From Ariolimax columbianus (taxonomy: Eukaryota > Mollusca > Gastropoda > Stylommatophora > Arionidae), in assembly GCA_036924085.1 (NCBI GenBank), contig JAVGWX010000007.1, positions 76,136,448 through 76,200,447 on the forward strand: DNA of 64,000 nt. Direction: 5' to 3'. The notes beneath the pieces were generated by a model. That model saw nothing but the letters and a program-made list of their open reading frames with translations, searched no databases and had not been told where the DNA came from. Made by a program: the position numbers and the translations under genes. Below, one piece after another: positions 54,727-64,000 of the stretch (the first letter of the stretch is position 1; each line of letters starts with the position of its first letter).

Positions 54727-55875
54727 AACAATGGAGAAGATGTTGCACAAGACCTTTGATAGAGTACCTCATCAAAGATTATTTAGAAAGTTAAAATCAC
54801 GTGAAATAGGTGGGGAAATTGCCAAAATGAATTGAAAATTGGTTAACGGGGAGAAGGCAGACAGTGTGCATAAATAAGGAGTACTCTGAGTGGTGTGAAA
54901 TGAAAAGTGGAGTGCCACAGGGCTCGGTTTGGGGACCAATTTTGTTCTTGATATATATAAACGATTTAGACATTCATATTTTATACATGATTGCAAAATT
55001 CGCTCATGACACAAAACTGTGCAGTAATGTCTCATCTAAAACTGAAGTGGATATATTGAGGTCGGATTTAGAAAACATTCGAGAATGGTCTGTGCGCTGG
55101 CAATTGGAGTTTAATGTAAATACATGTACAGCCATCCATATGCATCCAATATGGAACATAATTGCAGAATTGGCGAGAACAATATTAGAATGATAGACAA
55201 GAAAAGGGACCTAGGGGTTATAATAGATCATACACGTAAAGTGAGTGAGCAAGTTAAGGTAGCAGTGAAAAGGGTGAATGCAATACAATGTTAGGTATGA
55301 TAAAAAGAACTATTAAACATAGTAGCAAGAAAGTAATAGTCAAACTGTATAAAGCATTAGTTAGACCTAGATTGGAGTACTGTGTACAGGTGTGGAGTCC
55401 TTATCGTTGAGGAAATATAAACATGCTGGAAAGAATTCAAAAAAGAGCGACAAAGGTGATAGTAAAATTCTAGAATTACAATTATGAGGACATACTCAGA
55501 AAAACAGGCCTACATTATCTAGAAAAGAGAAGAAATCGAGGTGACAATACCGGTTTATAAGATAATCAAAGGAAAGAATAAATTATACTATAACAAGTTT
55601 TTGCAAAATGCAACCACCTACAAGAACAAGAGGACATAGCTAGCTATAAATTAACTAAAGAAACGTCCAGATTAGATATCATAAAATATTTTGTTAGACA
55701 AAGAGTTATGAATGCTTGAAATGCATTGCCACAGGAAGTAGTGGAGGCAGGGACAGTTAATGCATTTAATAATAGATTTTACCCATAGCTTTTAAAGCAA
55801 AGAAATGTAAATGAAACTTTGTATACAGACTCTGCAGAGTCTTCAAAACCAGAATAAAGACGTTACGTTATAACA
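54727..55875 (+). pseudogene. LINE H (CR1/Jockey-like), 5'-truncated and decayed
   Basis: Starts at a KTFDRVPHQRLF block (54745), then the RT core SGVPQGSVWGPILFLIYIND (54906-54965) and KFAHDTKLC near 54998, where the normal FADD is changed to FAHD. A C-terminal VKLYKALVRPRLEYCVQVWS lies near 55336-55395. Stops and frameshifts follow. The 3' UTR ends with TATACAGACTCTGCAGAGTC and AATAAAGACGTTACG. The PQGSVLGP, KFADDTKL and LVRPRLEY motif set is that of CR1/L2/Jockey-like elements. Other 3' fragments: 20030, 42838 (-), 52262 and 59790. Confidence 0.9.
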
Positions 55876-56106
55876 AACCGACGTAAATGTTTACACGGTA
55901 CATTTGTAGCGTCGCGGTGATCAAATGACATATGTTTGTGGATGGAAATGTTTGACACGCCACTAGGCATAACACATGAGGATGATCTATCAGAAATTGT
56001 CTGCACAAGTTGTTTCATACAAAGTTTGAGATTCGGTGGTCTAGAAATTGTAATCTTGGTTTACATTACAAAAGTACCAGGTTCAAAGCTCGTCTTGCTC
56101 AGTTTG

Positions 56107-56462
56107 ACTGATCGGGGTACGTTTCTGTCAGGACGTGACGATCCTAGGACACAGACACACTGGACTGCCTCCCTTCCGGGATAGTACAAACTAGTACATA
56201 GTCCATCATATCATATCATTGCCACACCCTATAGACACGAGTGGGGAAGACTCGATAGTCCTGCAAGACAACTTCCCTAAGAGAGACAACTCTGACCAAA
56301 AACAACTGCTGCCTTGCAGATAGGCTGATGACAGCCAAAGGCTAAGGAGGGCATCCCTGCAGAAACGCCTGTTGAAATCGGATGCACTGCGCCACAGGCT
56401 TAACAAAGTAACACAGTGCAACGTATATCGCTGTAACCAGCGTACGAAGAAGAAGAAGAAGA
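56107..56462 (+). mobile_element. SINE family B, copy 2
   Basis: About 350 bp. It contains CAGCCAAAGGCTAAGGAGGG, the conserved block GTTGAAATCGGATGCACTGC (56371-56390), GTGCAACGTATATCGCTGTA and the end CCAGCGTACGAAGAAGAAG. This 3' end equals the 3' end of the I-like LINE (GACAGCGTACGAAGAAGAAG at 23622). The minus-strand partner is at 2465-2812. Confidence 0.85.
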
Positions 56463-56639
56463 TTGACCGGGGAAGTCGTGGATTTTTGTGTGGCTTGACT
56501 GCTTCTTCCAGTTCACACAGTTGCAAATGGGTACCTGACAAAAGTCATGGGGAAATTCAAAGCCGCCCCGGGAACTACAGAGTTCATGCTCTATTGTCGG
56601 CGCTTTCAGCAATGAAAGGGACTGAGCACGTGTGGGGAC

Positions 56640-56882
56640 GCCCGGCGTTCGCCTTATTTCTCTTATCCCCAAAACGGTGTGTGTGGCACTGTGGTTTTTA
56701 TTTGGCGCCTGTCGGCCCAGTGCATCCGACTTCAGCATCCATTTTATGCATTTCCTCCAGCATTTTCTAAGGGCTTGCTTCCCCGGGGTATCGGCCGGTG
56801 TTGTGGTGGGGATCGAACCCAGCACCTTCGGGATGGGAGCCGTGTCACTTAACCACTAGCCTACGCCGTTCCCCTGCCCGGC
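56640..56882 (-). mobile_element. SINE family A, copy 3, with target duplications
   Basis: The element is 56647-56875 on the minus strand, between GCCCGGC at 56640-56646 and 56876-56882. A and B boxes (AGTGGTTAAGTGACACGG and GGGTTCGATCCCC) are intact, and the shared block GCTGAAGTCGGATGCACTGG (reversed) is at about 56720-56745. The A-rich tail is absent. Confidence 0.88.
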
Positions 56883-56939
56883 TACAATGAATTCGGGCCT
56901 CTGAGAAATGTTTCATTTTATACAAAGTTAGGTTGGCCA

Positions 56940-57230
56940 TTTATTTTACTGGTACTGTCGTGTGCGTATATGTTTGTGCATGTTACTATATATGTTTGTG
57001 GGATTTATTGTGTATGACTGATTTATTGTGTGTACATGTACCTGGTTTGCTGTGTGTACGTGTACCTGTTTTTGTGTGTGAACCTGTGCTTGTTTTTGTG
57101 TGTGAAACTGTGCCTGTTTTTGTGTGAACGTGTGCCTGTTTTTGTGTGAACGTGTGCCTGTTTTTGTGTGTGAACCTGTGCCTGTTTTTGTGTGAACATG
57201 TGCCTGATTTATTTTGTGTACGCGTGCCAG
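56940..57230. repeat. GT-rich degenerate tandem repeat
   Basis: Units of about 20-30 bp built on CCTGTTTTTGTGTGTGAAC and GTGCCTGTTTTTGTGTGAAC. Leads into the microsatellite that follows. Confidence 0.85.
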
Positions 57231-58012
57231 CGTGTGTGTGTGTGTGTGTCTCTGTGTGTGTCTGTGTGTCTCTCTCTTTCTCTCTCTGTCTCTCTCTGTC
57301 TCTCTCTCTCTGTCTCTCTCGCTGTCTCTGTCTATGTCTGTCTCTGTCTGTCTGTCTCTGTCCATCTGTCTCTGTCTGTGTGTGTGTCTCTCTCTCTGTC
57401 TCTCTCTCTGTCACTCCCACTGTCTCTCTCTGTTTCACTCTGTTTCTGTCTGCCTGTCTCTGTCTGTATGTCTGTCTGTATGTCTGTCTCTGTCTGTCTG
57501 TCTCTGTCTGTATATCTCTGTCTGTCTCTGTCTGTCTCTGTCTGTCTGTCTGTCTCTTTCTGTCTGTCTGTGTCTGTCTCTGTCTGTTGTTTGTGTGTGT
57601 GTCTCTGTGTGTGTCTCTGTGTGTGTCTCTGTGTGTATCTGTGTGTCTTTGTGTGTGTCTGTGTGTGTGTCTGTCTGTGTGTCTGTCTGTGTGGGTCTGT
57701 GTGTGTCTGTGTGTGTCTTTGTGTGTGTGTGTGTGTGGCTGTGTGTGTCTGTGTGTGAGAGTGTGTATGTGTGTGTGTGTGAGAGTGTGTGTGAGAGAGT
57801 GTGTGTGTATGAGAGAGAGTGTGTGTGTGTGAGAGAGTGTGTGTGTGTGTCTGTGTGTGTCTGTATGTCTGTGTGTGTGAGAATGTGTCTGTGTGTGTAT
57901 GTGTGTGTGTGTCTGTGTGTGAGAGAGTGTGAGAGTGTGTGTGTAAGAGAGAGAGTGAGTGTGTGTGTGTGTGTGAGTGTGTGTGTGTGTGTGTGAGTAT
58001 GAGAGAGAGAGA
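57231..58012. repeat. long compound microsatellite (TG/TC/GTCT)
   Basis: About 780 bp of TGTG, TCTC, TCTG and GAGAG runs. It yields several 180-340 codon open frames on both strands (Cys/Val/Ser or Thr/His repeats), which I treat as artefacts. Confidence 0.95.
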
Positions 58013-59029
58013 GCGTGCAAGATAGTTGGATTTGTCAGTTTAAGAAAGAAAGAAGGACCTTAACACAGACCTTTGCTGATGCACGTAACATGTAAACACC
58101 ACACAAACTTGTACAGTGTAAACATTTCACTAATATTTTTTTAAAACATATTATGAACAATTTTGTTTCGTTTTTTTTAAACTCCTCTAAAACTATTCTA
58201 TAGACGTTCTCATTATCTCGACACTGACGAGGTCATTTGTCGGTCGTCGGTGAAAATCGATGATTCTACAGACGCCCTGGAGAAACATGAAATGAAGATC
58301 ACCACCCTGAATTCTGCTTCGATTGGTGAAATATATTTTCTTTTAAACTTCGTGAGCGGACAGTTAATAAGTTCATTTTTGTCTCTGATATTGGCGAATG
58401 AGCAACAAAAATTGTTACTCCTTCAAAACGGCCGTGTTTTGAATTATTTTTTAGATAAGATGCCGATCGGTTGATCACATCTCATGTCTGATTCTTAGTG
58501 GTCAAATGTTAAAGGTCTACACCAGCTGATTGGGATGAATGGGAAGGTTAAAGAGAAAGGGTAGAAGGGTATTCACCCCAGTCTGTATTTCATGAAACAG
58601 AGCTAATGAAGACGAATGAAAATAGAAATCTGTGACAAGCAGCACTTACGGCCCTGTACTAAACAAGGAACACACAGATGGAAACCGCTTGAATTTTAAC
58701 GAAGAAGATGAAGTAGAAGAAATATTTCAGTGCTTATGAGAAATGATATCATGCCCAGAATTTGTTTTGTGTTGTTAGCTGAGACAACCCATTAGGAATC
58801 TGAGATATATGCTTTCTACGGTAGAACTCATATATTTAGACAACATACGAGCACTGGTGTTGTTTTCTAATGAGGCTGGATATCATCGACCTAAGAGCAC
58901 TTTGTACTCGGCTCTTGACACCGTCTGAGAGCAAAACATACTTTTTATGTAAATGTTTATTTTAAAAAAAGGTTTCTTGATGTAATGGTTCTCAAACTCC
59001 TTTTGTTGGATCTTGACTCCCTCTTCTCT
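58013..59029. other. no recognisable gene
   Basis: Contains an open frame at 58250-58474 with no known relative. Otherwise AT-rich. Confidence 0.45.
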
Positions 59030-59340
59030 CCCCCTCACCCTGGGGGCAACTCTTCTCTCTCTCCTCTTCCCTCACTCTGTTTCATTTGACTCTGTCCTAC
59101 AGTCACACTCTTGCACAACATTCACACGCGCCCTCATGGTGAGGCCCTTCCATTGCACTTTGGTTGGGCTAGCTTCTGAGGGCGCACAAACCTAGCATAG
59201 GTACATACAGACGCACACATGCATCCAAGCACTGGTTTATGCGTCCTGATATCGCCCAATGGACTACAGTCTGGGGTGGAAAATGGTGCGCCTCCGCCAG
59301 TAGAAACTAGTGAGGCAAACATCTAAGCAACAACAACAAA
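59030..59340 (+). repeat. dispersed repeat G, copy 2
   Basis: Near-identical to 38925-39230 across about 300 bp, including CGCGCCCTCATGGTGAGGCC and CCTCCGCCAGTAGAAACTAG. The 3' end adds ACAACAACAAAAA. Confidence 0.88.
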
Positions 59341-59789
59341 AACTCTTCTCTCCCATTGTCTGGGTTTCATGCTTCCCTCCAATTGTCTGGGTTTCATGCT
59401 TCCCTCCCATTGTCGGGGTTTCGTTATCTCTACAATCTCCTCCTCAGTGTCCCAATCTTGCAGTAGAAGAATGTACTATCCTTATGGAGCCAAGAGTCAT
59501 TATCAGAGTGTTCCATGCCAGACAGGTCAACGGGCTATGACCAGACTAAGAGAGCCTTAAACCAATTGCCATGCAGGCAGGTTGCGCGCAACCAATGAAT
59601 GGGCAAGTCATAACTGACACAAACGCCCAATTAAATTATGTGCACTAGTACACGGTTTCTCAACACTTGTTCCACGGATTCATGAACGTCTCCCCAACGG
59701 ATTTCTCTGTTATAAAAAACATGTCTTATTGATGAATTGGAGGCAGGTCTTCGTGATCAAATAACGACACCTGAACTGCTCATCTAATC
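59341..59789. other. no recognisable gene
   Basis: A short tandem string, TTGTCTGGGTTTCATGCTTC, appears about three times near 59357-59415. Nothing coding. Confidence 0.5.
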
Positions 59790-59829
59790 TCTGCAGGGTC
59801 TTCTAAACCAGTATAAAGACGTTAAGTTA
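59790..59829 (+). mobile_element. LINE H, terminal fragment
   Basis: CTCTGCAGGGTCTTCTAAAC then CAGTATAAAGACGTTAAGTT, ending in short GTTAA repeats. This is the end of LINE H, and the I-like LINE composite has inserted at its tail. Confidence 0.8.
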
Positions 59830-59840
59830 AGTTAAATTCC
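59830..59840 (+). repeat. target-site duplication, left (composite insertion)
   Basis: AGTTAAATTCC here and at 62689-62699 flank the two joined LINE pieces as one unit. Confidence 0.88.
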
Positions 59841-62395
59841 ACAGGAAAAAAAGCCGCAAACGCTTTTGTAGAACACTATGCCAAAGCAAACCACATCGAG
59901 GTCCCTGCAGATGGGCATACATACATTAGTGAAGAGCAAAAGGGGCACGACAACATCAATACGGCACCAGAAGAGCATATGATGGCCAAATTAACAATGA
60001 GTGAAATGGAAGAGGCCATGAGAACATTAAAGAAAAGGAAATCTCCCGGAAAAGACGGGATAACAAACGAAATGCTGATGGGGCTGGGCCAAACAGCGAA
60101 GAGGAAACTGAACCAAAGCTGGAATAGGGGAATTGTACCTCAGGCATGGAAAGACGCAGTACTTGTACCAGTACCAAAGAGAGGAAAGGACAAAACAGAT
60201 CCAAATGGATACAGGCCTATCAGCCTACTGAGCTGTGTCGGCAAACTGATGGAACGTATGATAAACACCAGACTGATGTGGCATCTGTAAGAAAAACGAA
60301 TACTAATTCCACAGCAAGCCGGCTTTAGACAGCACAGATCCACTGAGGACCAGGTCATCCTCATAGCCCAGGAAATAAAAGATGCCTACCAGGAACAGAA
60401 ACACACAGTAGCGGTCTGGGTGGACCTGGAAAAGGCATTTGACAAAGTCTGGAAAGACGGACTTAGAGTCAAGCTAAGAAGAAGTGAAGTTTGTGGGAGA
60501 ATGTACAAGTGGATCAACTACTACCTCAAACAAAAAACGGCCAGAGTCCAAGTACAAGGGCACATGAGCAAAAAGGTGACACTCGAGCAGGGAGTACCCC
60601 AAGAGGGAGTACTGTCACCCACACTCTTCCTGGTGTATATAAAGGACATTACAGAGAATATACCAAGAAGAGTCCATAGCTCAATGTTTGCAGACGATCT
60701 GGCTATGTGGACCTCTGAAAAGAATCTCACCATAGCAAGAAATCGGATGCAGCAGGCCCTAACATCGCTGGAAGAGTTGGCGAACTCATGGTTAGTCAAA
60801 GTAAAACGAGGAGAAAACCACATGTACAATATTCTCGCTTTCAATCAAGCCCCAAAATACCAAATGATGTTTAAAGGGCAAATTCCTGCAGCAAAACGAC
60901 AACCCAAACTATCTGGGAGTTACATTTGATCGGCGCATGACATGGAAAAGTCAGATCGAGAGAAAGCGAATGAGAGCCAGAGAAAGAATGGCAATCATGA
61001 GGAAACTTGCTGGCACAAGCTGGGGAGCAGACGAAAGCATACTAAAGAAACTGTACACTGGAAGAGTGAGACCAGTTCTCGAGTATGGCATTGCGGCATG
61101 GACAACAGCAGCAAAGGCGAACTTCGATAAAGTTAGCAAACTTCAAAACCAAGCCATGAGAGTTATAACAGGAGGCATGAAGTCAACGCCAATTGTAGAA
61201 CCCGAAAACATTACAAAACTGCAATCCATGACCGATAGAAGAGACTGCAGAGCCCAGCTGCAGTCAGAGAAACTCAGAAGACTGACTGACCATCCAATGC
61301 ACCAGAGACTAAACAATTTGGGAAATGGGAAACTAAAGCGGAGAAACTTTGCAGAAATAGCCAAAGCAAAGATGCACAAAGATCCCATAAACGCACTAAC
61401 AACACCAAAACCCATCACTACTGTACGAAAACCTACCTGGAGGCAGGATATATTTCCAGAGGTGGTAGAAAATATACCAGGTATTGCAAACAAAAACTGC
61501 CAGACTGAAAAAGAAAGGAGAGATACTACCCTAAGCTTCATAACGAAAAGCTACCCAAGCATGGACTGGACCCATGCATACACCGACGGTTCTGTAACAA
61601 ACACTACACAGAACGGAGGGGCAGGAGCAATCCTGAACCTACCAAATGGCAGACAAATAACACTGTCACTCGCTACTGGTAAGTACACAAGCAATTTCAG
61701 AGCGGAGGCAGAGGCACTGAGGGCGGCAGTGGAAGAAATGGTGACACACAGTGAAAATGAGAGCCATATAGTCCTGCTGACAGATGCTCTCGCCGTAGTC
61801 ACAGCGCTAAAAAGCCAGAAAAACACTGAGCTTAATGACTTAAGAGCAGCACTCTGCAAACTGTGCCAGCAGTCCGCACCAAAAAGGGTAGTGGTACAGT
61901 GGGTTCCGTCACACTGCAACATCCAAGGCAACGAGGAGGCAGACAGACTGGCAAAAGAAGGTGCAAGACTACCACAAACAGATACCAGTATGACGTACGA
62001 AAAGTCAAAACGGCTTATCAAAGCCAGATACATGAACAAATGGGAAACCGAACATACTGGTTACACCAAAAACGATGCCTATTACCAGTTGAACCGAAGA
62101 GAGCAGGTCGTTGTCTTCAGACTTCGCACTGGCCACAACAGACTGAGGTACCACCTATTCAACAAATTGAAGATAGGGTGTACCGACGAATGCCCGTGCG
62201 GTACTGGTAAAATGACCGCTGAACATCTGCTGCAGAACTGCCCGACATACGAGGATCAGAGAGAGCAGATGTGGCCATTACCAGTGGAACTGCAAGACAA
62301 GCTTATGGCAGTGGCGAGAGCCTCAGGATGACCGCCGCTTTTTTCGAAAAAATAATGGTTACTGTCTGACTGCGTACGAAGAAGAAGAAGAAGAA
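59841..62395 (+). pseudogene. I-like LINE, copy 2, broken ORF2
   Basis: Homology to copy 1 begins at CACAGG (copy 1 residue about 113), so it is more truncated. Disruptions: a 12-bp in-frame deletion near 60107 (relative to copy 1), a TAA stop at about 60288, a 1-bp insertion near 60805 that shifts frame, and a 1-bp deletion near 62303 that changes the last residues. QGVPQEGVLSP has E for G in the RT motif. FADD and the RNase H D-E-D-D residues are still present (60700 and 61585-61960). About 95 percent like copy 1, so moderately young. Frames: 59979-60290, 60420-60929, 60937-62331. Confidence 0.93.
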
Positions 62396-62688
62396 GAACA
62401 GAAGAGAGCAGGTCTTCAGACTTCGCACTGGCCACAATAGACTGAGGTACCACCTATTCAACAAATTGAAGATAGGTGGAACAGACGAATGCCCGTGTGA
62501 TACCGGGAAAATGACCGCTGAGCATCTGCTGCAGAACTGCCCGACATACGAGGATCAGAGAGAGCAGATGTGGCCATCACCAGTGGAGCCACAAGAGAAG
62601 CTCTATGGCAGTGTCGACAGCCTCAGGATGACCGCCGCTTTTTTCGAAAAAATAATGGTTACTGTCTGACTGCGTACGAAGAAGAAGT
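62396..62688 (+). mobile_element. I-like LINE, copy 3, 3' fragment fused to copy 2
   Basis: The first bases, GAACAGAAGAGAGCAGGTC, join the GAA tail of copy 2 with no target sequence between. It covers the C-terminal RLRTGHNRLRYHLFNKLKI part with one frameshift at the start, then an open tail to FFEKIMVTV, ending GACTGCGTACGAAGAAG. Differences from copy 2 (VEPQEKLYGSVDS for VELQDKL) show that it came from another source RNA. Confidence 0.9.
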
Positions 62689-62699
62689 AGTTAAATTCC
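62689..62699 (+). repeat. target-site duplication, right (composite insertion)
   Basis: Second AGTTAAATTCC, right after the GAA tail of copy 3. Confidence 0.88.
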
Positions 62700-62739
62700 G
62701 TCACTCTGTCAGTTAACCTCTCTAGTCACGCCATGTTTT

Positions 62740-63170
62740 GAAGCATAGATCCAACATTGCCATTGGTTTACCCTAACCCTCGTTTATGAAAACCTGAATT
62801 CAGTTATTTGTTGAAGCATAGGTCCAACCATGCCATTGGTTTACCATAACCCGTGTTTAAGAAAGCCTGATTTCAGTCATTTATTGAAGCAAGGCCCAAA
62901 AATTAAATGTGGCTTATCCAACCCGCCTTTAGGAAAGCCTGACTCCAGTTATTTTTTGAAGCATAGGTCCAACATTGGATTTGGCTTACCCATCAAGCTT
63001 TTAGGAAAGCCTGACTCCAGTTATTTTTTGAAGCATAGGTCCAACATTGTATTTGGCTTACCCATCAAGCTTTTAGGAAAGACTGACTCCAGTTATTTTT
63101 TGAAGCATAGGTCCAACATTGGATTTGGCTTACCCATCCCGCCTTTAGGAAAGATTCCAATAAATTTATG
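62740..63170. repeat. 72-bp minisatellite
   Basis: GAAGCATAGGTCCAACATTG recurs at 62958, 63030 and 63102 (period 72, 24 codons), with GGCTTACCCATCAAGCTTTT and AGGAAAGCCTGACTCCAGTT. Six units, the left ones more diverged. The ORF at 62830-63183 (SYFLKHRSNIGFGLP repeats) follows from the period. Confidence 0.92.
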
Positions 63171-63429
63171 TGCGATTTCATAGCAATGGTTTGCAATATG
63201 GTGAGGTTGCCAATACACATCCTTCTTAATCATCTCTTGCGACATGGAAGGAAGGAAACAGTGGTTCTATTATGATTGCCTCAGAAACGATCTATATTTT
63301 ATGACAATAGCTCTCGCCTCGTCTCATTTATCCGGGTACCTAAATGGTTGTATGGTAGCAGGGGCGTGTAATCTCAGTATATTATAAATTGGGCAGCGCC
63401 GTTGTACTGTATACATTGCGAGCGTTGGG

Positions 63430-64000
63430 ATTTCAATTAATTAATAACATGCTTGTCCTTTTGCAAATATCTGTCCAAAGCATCTTAGGCTTCCTCTCCA
63501 TCTTTTGCCAAGAACTGCGCCTTGGAGTATCGTATTTGGCAAACCATGAGATCGTATCACATGGTCGTTCATTGGCTCTTTTCGTCTTGTTAAACGATAG
63601 TAATTTATACATCAGCACAAAGCCCAGGCAGAAATATAGAGCCCATGTGTTGCCCATGCAGTATGGACTCTCTCTCGGTCTGCCTTGTTTACTCTAAGGG
63701 AAAGGTGATGCCAATGCATTTGTAACAAGGCAAGTTACAGAAACTGCTGGATCAGCAGAGCAATGCTCCGTTTCTTTACTTTGAATCGGTTGTAATGGGA
63801 GAATTATACATTTTTATAACAATCATCTCCTTCTTCACATGGTCGTACCAGTAGAGCTTTCGTGATTCGACAATTGACAGTAGATCCGGATATGTACCAA
63901 TAGACCATCGAACAGTATTACGTATACTGACATTCGTAAGGTCATGTCTATATGATATTCCAACAATCGTTCTGAAACACCTCATCTCCATGGTATGGAT
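63430..64000 (-). pseudogene. RTE-type LINE fragment, cut by the window end
   Basis: Minus strand, 63776-63991: MEMRCFRTIVGISYRHDLTN, then ESRKLYWYDHVKK, equal in order to the KRRKLTWYGHVARSSG part of 17336-18305. Further along (63433-63657) frame-broken LPNTILQGAVLGKRWRG and KMLWTDICK match the end of that protein. It continues beyond 64000. Confidence 0.82.

Noticed and set aside
56986..58020. 344-codon Thr/His-rich and 260-codon Cys/Val-rich proteins
   Set aside because: Both come from a TG/TC microsatellite; opposite strands and several frames are open at once.

Overview
This is animal nuclear DNA, most likely from a heterobranch gastropod mollusc such as a sea slug. Three things point there: the reverse-strand 18S rRNA fragment reads like euthyneuran 18S; the decayed non-LTR retrotransposons are of the kinds that crowd molluscan genomes; and the one host-gene exon has eukaryotic splice sites. 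I see no operons, no bacterial genes and no CRISPR. Species assignment is inference.

The only convincing host-gene piece is a 139-nt exon at 19313-19451 (+). It encodes part of the N-terminal ubiquitin-like domain of protein kinase D (PRKD). I recognised no other exon of that gene, so most of the window is probably intronic or intergenic DNA.

Layout. 1-2.8 kb: low-complexity DNA and SINE remnants. 2.9-11.2 kb: an ectopic rDNA block on the minus strand, with a 3'-truncated 18S, a GC-rich presumed 5' external transcribed spacer (ETS), a SINE-like sequence and a large minisatellite. Part of the block is tandemly duplicated (1504-bp unit). The first copy holds a young 5'-truncated LINE with an open 960-codon frame (RT, RNase H, Cys/His motif); the second copy preserves the empty site. 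12-18.3 kb: decayed RTE/CFDP2-like LINEs, two of which carry in-frame minisatellites inside former RT genes. 19.3 kb: the PRKD exon. 20-36 kb: AT-rich DNA with minisatellites (about 27 x 61 bp at 26.9-28.5 kb), SINEs and LINE pieces. 36.8-38.4 kb: a mariner pseudogene next to a mariner fold-back element. 38.9-53.6 kb: SINEs, LINE tails and short tandem repeats. 53.8-54.65 kb: 14 identical 60-bp repeats. 54.7-55.9 kb: a decayed CR1/Jockey-like LINE. 56-58 kb: SINEs and a long microsatellite. 59.8-62.7 kb: a second, broken copy of the I-like LINE fused to a third 3' fragment inside one target-site duplication. 62.7-64 kb: a 72-bp minisatellite and another LINE tail.

How the parts relate. The I-like LINE family (copies at 4.8, 22.9, 24.6, 29.1, 59.8 and 62.4 kb) ends in a CGTACGAAGAAG-type 3' tail. 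At least one SINE family (B) ends with the same tail, so it may be mobilised by that LINE. Three SINE families (A, B, C), plus a fourth partial one, share an internal block matching GAARTCGGATGYRYTGSRCC, which looks like a SINE highly conserved domain. Target-site duplications could be read directly for many insertions and are given with each.
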